From the NCBI GenBank assembly GCA_963677395.2, contig OY781965.2:1302001-1366000 (forward strand): a DNA stretch of 64,000 nt, in the 5' to 3' direction. The stretch comes from G963667975 sp963677395 (GTDB lineage Bacteria > Bacteroidota > Bacteroidia > Bacteroidales > G963667975). The notes under the pieces are model-generated. The model worked only from the letters and a program-made list of their open reading frames with translations. It searched no databases and was not told the origin of the DNA. A program made the translations under genes and the position numbers. Below are positions 62,938 to 64,000 of the stretch, in pieces. The number at the start of each line of letters is the position of its first letter. Positions within the stretch are counted from its first letter, which is position 1.

Positions 62938-64000
62938 ATGAGAATAACGTATTTTGAAAAGATAAAACGTCTTTTGTACTTAAAAAGTCAGGTTTATTTA
63001 GATAACAATGCTACTACGTGTATTAGCAGACCTGTGAGAAAAACAATGAACCGGGTGTTGAAACACTATTGGGGCAATCCTTCATCGGCTTATCGCATGG
63101 GGAAAATGTCATCGCAAATTATTGAAAAGGCTCGCCAACAGCTTGCAGATGCTATACATGCGCATTCACATGAGATCTATTTTACCGGATGTGCTACCGA
63201 ATCCAACAATGCAGTTTTAAAAACATTGAGTAACTATTTCTACCCAAAAAAGAAAAAAATCATTTCTACACCTGTAGAACATCCTTCAATAATTAACACA
63301 TTAGAATTTTTAAAAACACAGGGAATCATTGTTCAGTATTGCCCGGTGGATAAATATGGACGTGTGTCTCCTATGGACATTGCGAAGCTTATTGATGAGG
63401 ATACTTTTTTGATTTGCTGTATCCTGGCAAATAATGAAATTGGCACTGTCAATAATGTAAAAGAAATTGCAAAAATTGCAAAGGCACAGAATGTCCTTGT
63501 CCTGTCCGATTGTGTTCAGGCATTTGGAAAGATACCTGTAAATGTAAAAGAACTAGATGTTGATTATGCTTCGTTTTCGGCACATAAACTATATGGTCCA
63601 AAAGGGATTGGGGCATTATATGCAAAAATAAGCAGTCCGCTTGAGCCTTTTATACACGGAGGACATCAGGAAGAAGGTATGCGTGCCGGTACCGAAGCAG
63701 TTCATAATATTGCCGGATTTGGCACAGCCTGTCAGAATGTTAATAAACTTCTGTCTCATGCTGAAAAAATAAGAGATTTGAAAGAGCAGCTAATCAGGGA
63801 ACTAAAAGAAATTAAATTGGATATAATTATTAATTCGCCCGAAACAGATTGTTTGCCCAATACAATTAGTGTTACATTTCCGAGGGTAAATAGTGGGGAA
63901 TTGATGATGATGCTTGATTATCATGGTGTTGCTGTTTCGTCCGGATCAGCATGCTGCTCTCATATCAATAAACCTTCGCACGTGCTTAACGCAATTGGAT
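62938..64000 (+). CDS. NifS/IscS-type cysteine desulfurase, 3' end outside the window
   Basis: The visible 354 codons run from MRITYFEKIK. VYLDNNATTCIS, TPVEHPSIINTLEFL, LSDCVQAFGK, SAHKLYGPKGIG (PLP Lys) and SSGSACCSH (active Cys) make it a complete-looking class V enzyme; the last few dozen residues lie beyond the window. It removes sulfur from cysteine. It pairs with the Cys-rich protein nine bases upstream. It resembles the desulfurase half of the fusion at 36974-39124 but is more divergent. Confidence 0.85.
   Translation, partial: MRITYFEKIKRLLYLKSQVYLDNNATTCISRPVRKTMNRVLKHYWGNPSSAYRMGKMSSQIIEKARQQLADAIHAHSHEIYFTGCATESNNAVLKTLSNYFYPKKKKIISTPVEHPSIINTLEFLKTQGIIVQYCPVDKYGRVSPMDIAKLIDEDTFLICCILANNEIGTVNNVKEIAKIAKAQNVLVLSDCVQAFGKIPVNVKELDVDYASFSAHKLYGPKGIGALYAKISSPLEPFIHGGHQEEGMRAGTEAVHNIAGFGTACQNVNKLLSHAEKIRDLKEQLIRELKEIKLDIIINSPETDCLPNTISVTFPRVNSGELMMMLDYHGVAVSSGSACCSHINKPSHVLNAIG

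Overview
The window is AT-rich DNA from a member of the Bacteroidota. Evidence for this is the Por-secretion (T9SS) type A C-terminal sorting domains, a TonB-dependent receptor with an N-terminal carboxypeptidase-regulatory-like domain, TAnnTTTG-type -7 promoter boxes, and insertion sequences of the IS110, IS1182, IS91, IS5 and IS1380 families. No tRNA, rRNA or CRISPR array was seen.

Layout. (1) 1-10981, minus strand: a surface and export locus. It holds a TonB receptor, a dockerin-bearing beta-helix protein, a three-cohesin scaffold-like protein with a T9SS tail, a small 'P-x-(D/N)-G-G-L' anchor protein and a second cohesin-type protein cut by the window edge. (2) 11299-16311, plus strand: a LysE-type exporter, then a coupled pair made of a PHP-glycosyltransferase fusion and a GH13 glucosidase. 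(3) 16914 to about 43105: a 26-kb accessory region that begins with a tyrosine recombinase and whose genes lie almost all on the plus strand. The intergenic gaps hold long imperfect palindromes bordered by a (C/G)(T)AAC-type left box and a CGTTAG-type right box. Five have both arms or both boxes visible, at 22582-22717, 23391-23523, 32794-32922, 34912-35046 and 42947-43105; a right-box remnant lies at 31039. They sit next to stop codons, as attC sites do in integrons. The carried genes look like phage defence (helicase-nuclease pair, SieB-like protein, HsdR fragment, Fic protein) or peptide and sulfur chemistry (radical SAM/SPASM enzyme with two tiny paralogous peptides; a radical SAM-cysteine desulfurase fusion operon). 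IS110 and IS1182 copies sit on the CCGT(TA) right boxes. (4) 43106-44160: IS1182 and IS5 debris. (5) 44230-51136, minus strand: the surface-protein theme resumes with a 1958-residue triple phosphoesterase with a T9SS tail, flanked by two more anchor proteins. (6) 51398-59190, minus strand: an eight-gene, tightly overlapping operon for a NeuB-type ulosonic acid sugar and its transfer. (7) 59467-64000: a sphingomyelinase-like phosphodiesterase, a decayed IS1380, a C_GCAxxG_C_C-type redox protein and a NifS-type cysteine desulfurase running off the end.

Main inference: 16914-43105 is probably an integron-like cassette array of an unfamiliar type. The recombinase lacks an obvious IntI-specific insertion and instead has two copies of a HARP-like module at its N-terminus. 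Cassettes are long (0.7-6 kb) and some hold whole operons. This rests on palindromes read by eye; a covariance-model search would test it. Separately, the surface locus encodes both cohesin-like and dockerin-like modules, which suggests a small non-cellulolytic cohesin-dockerin assembly on the cell surface.
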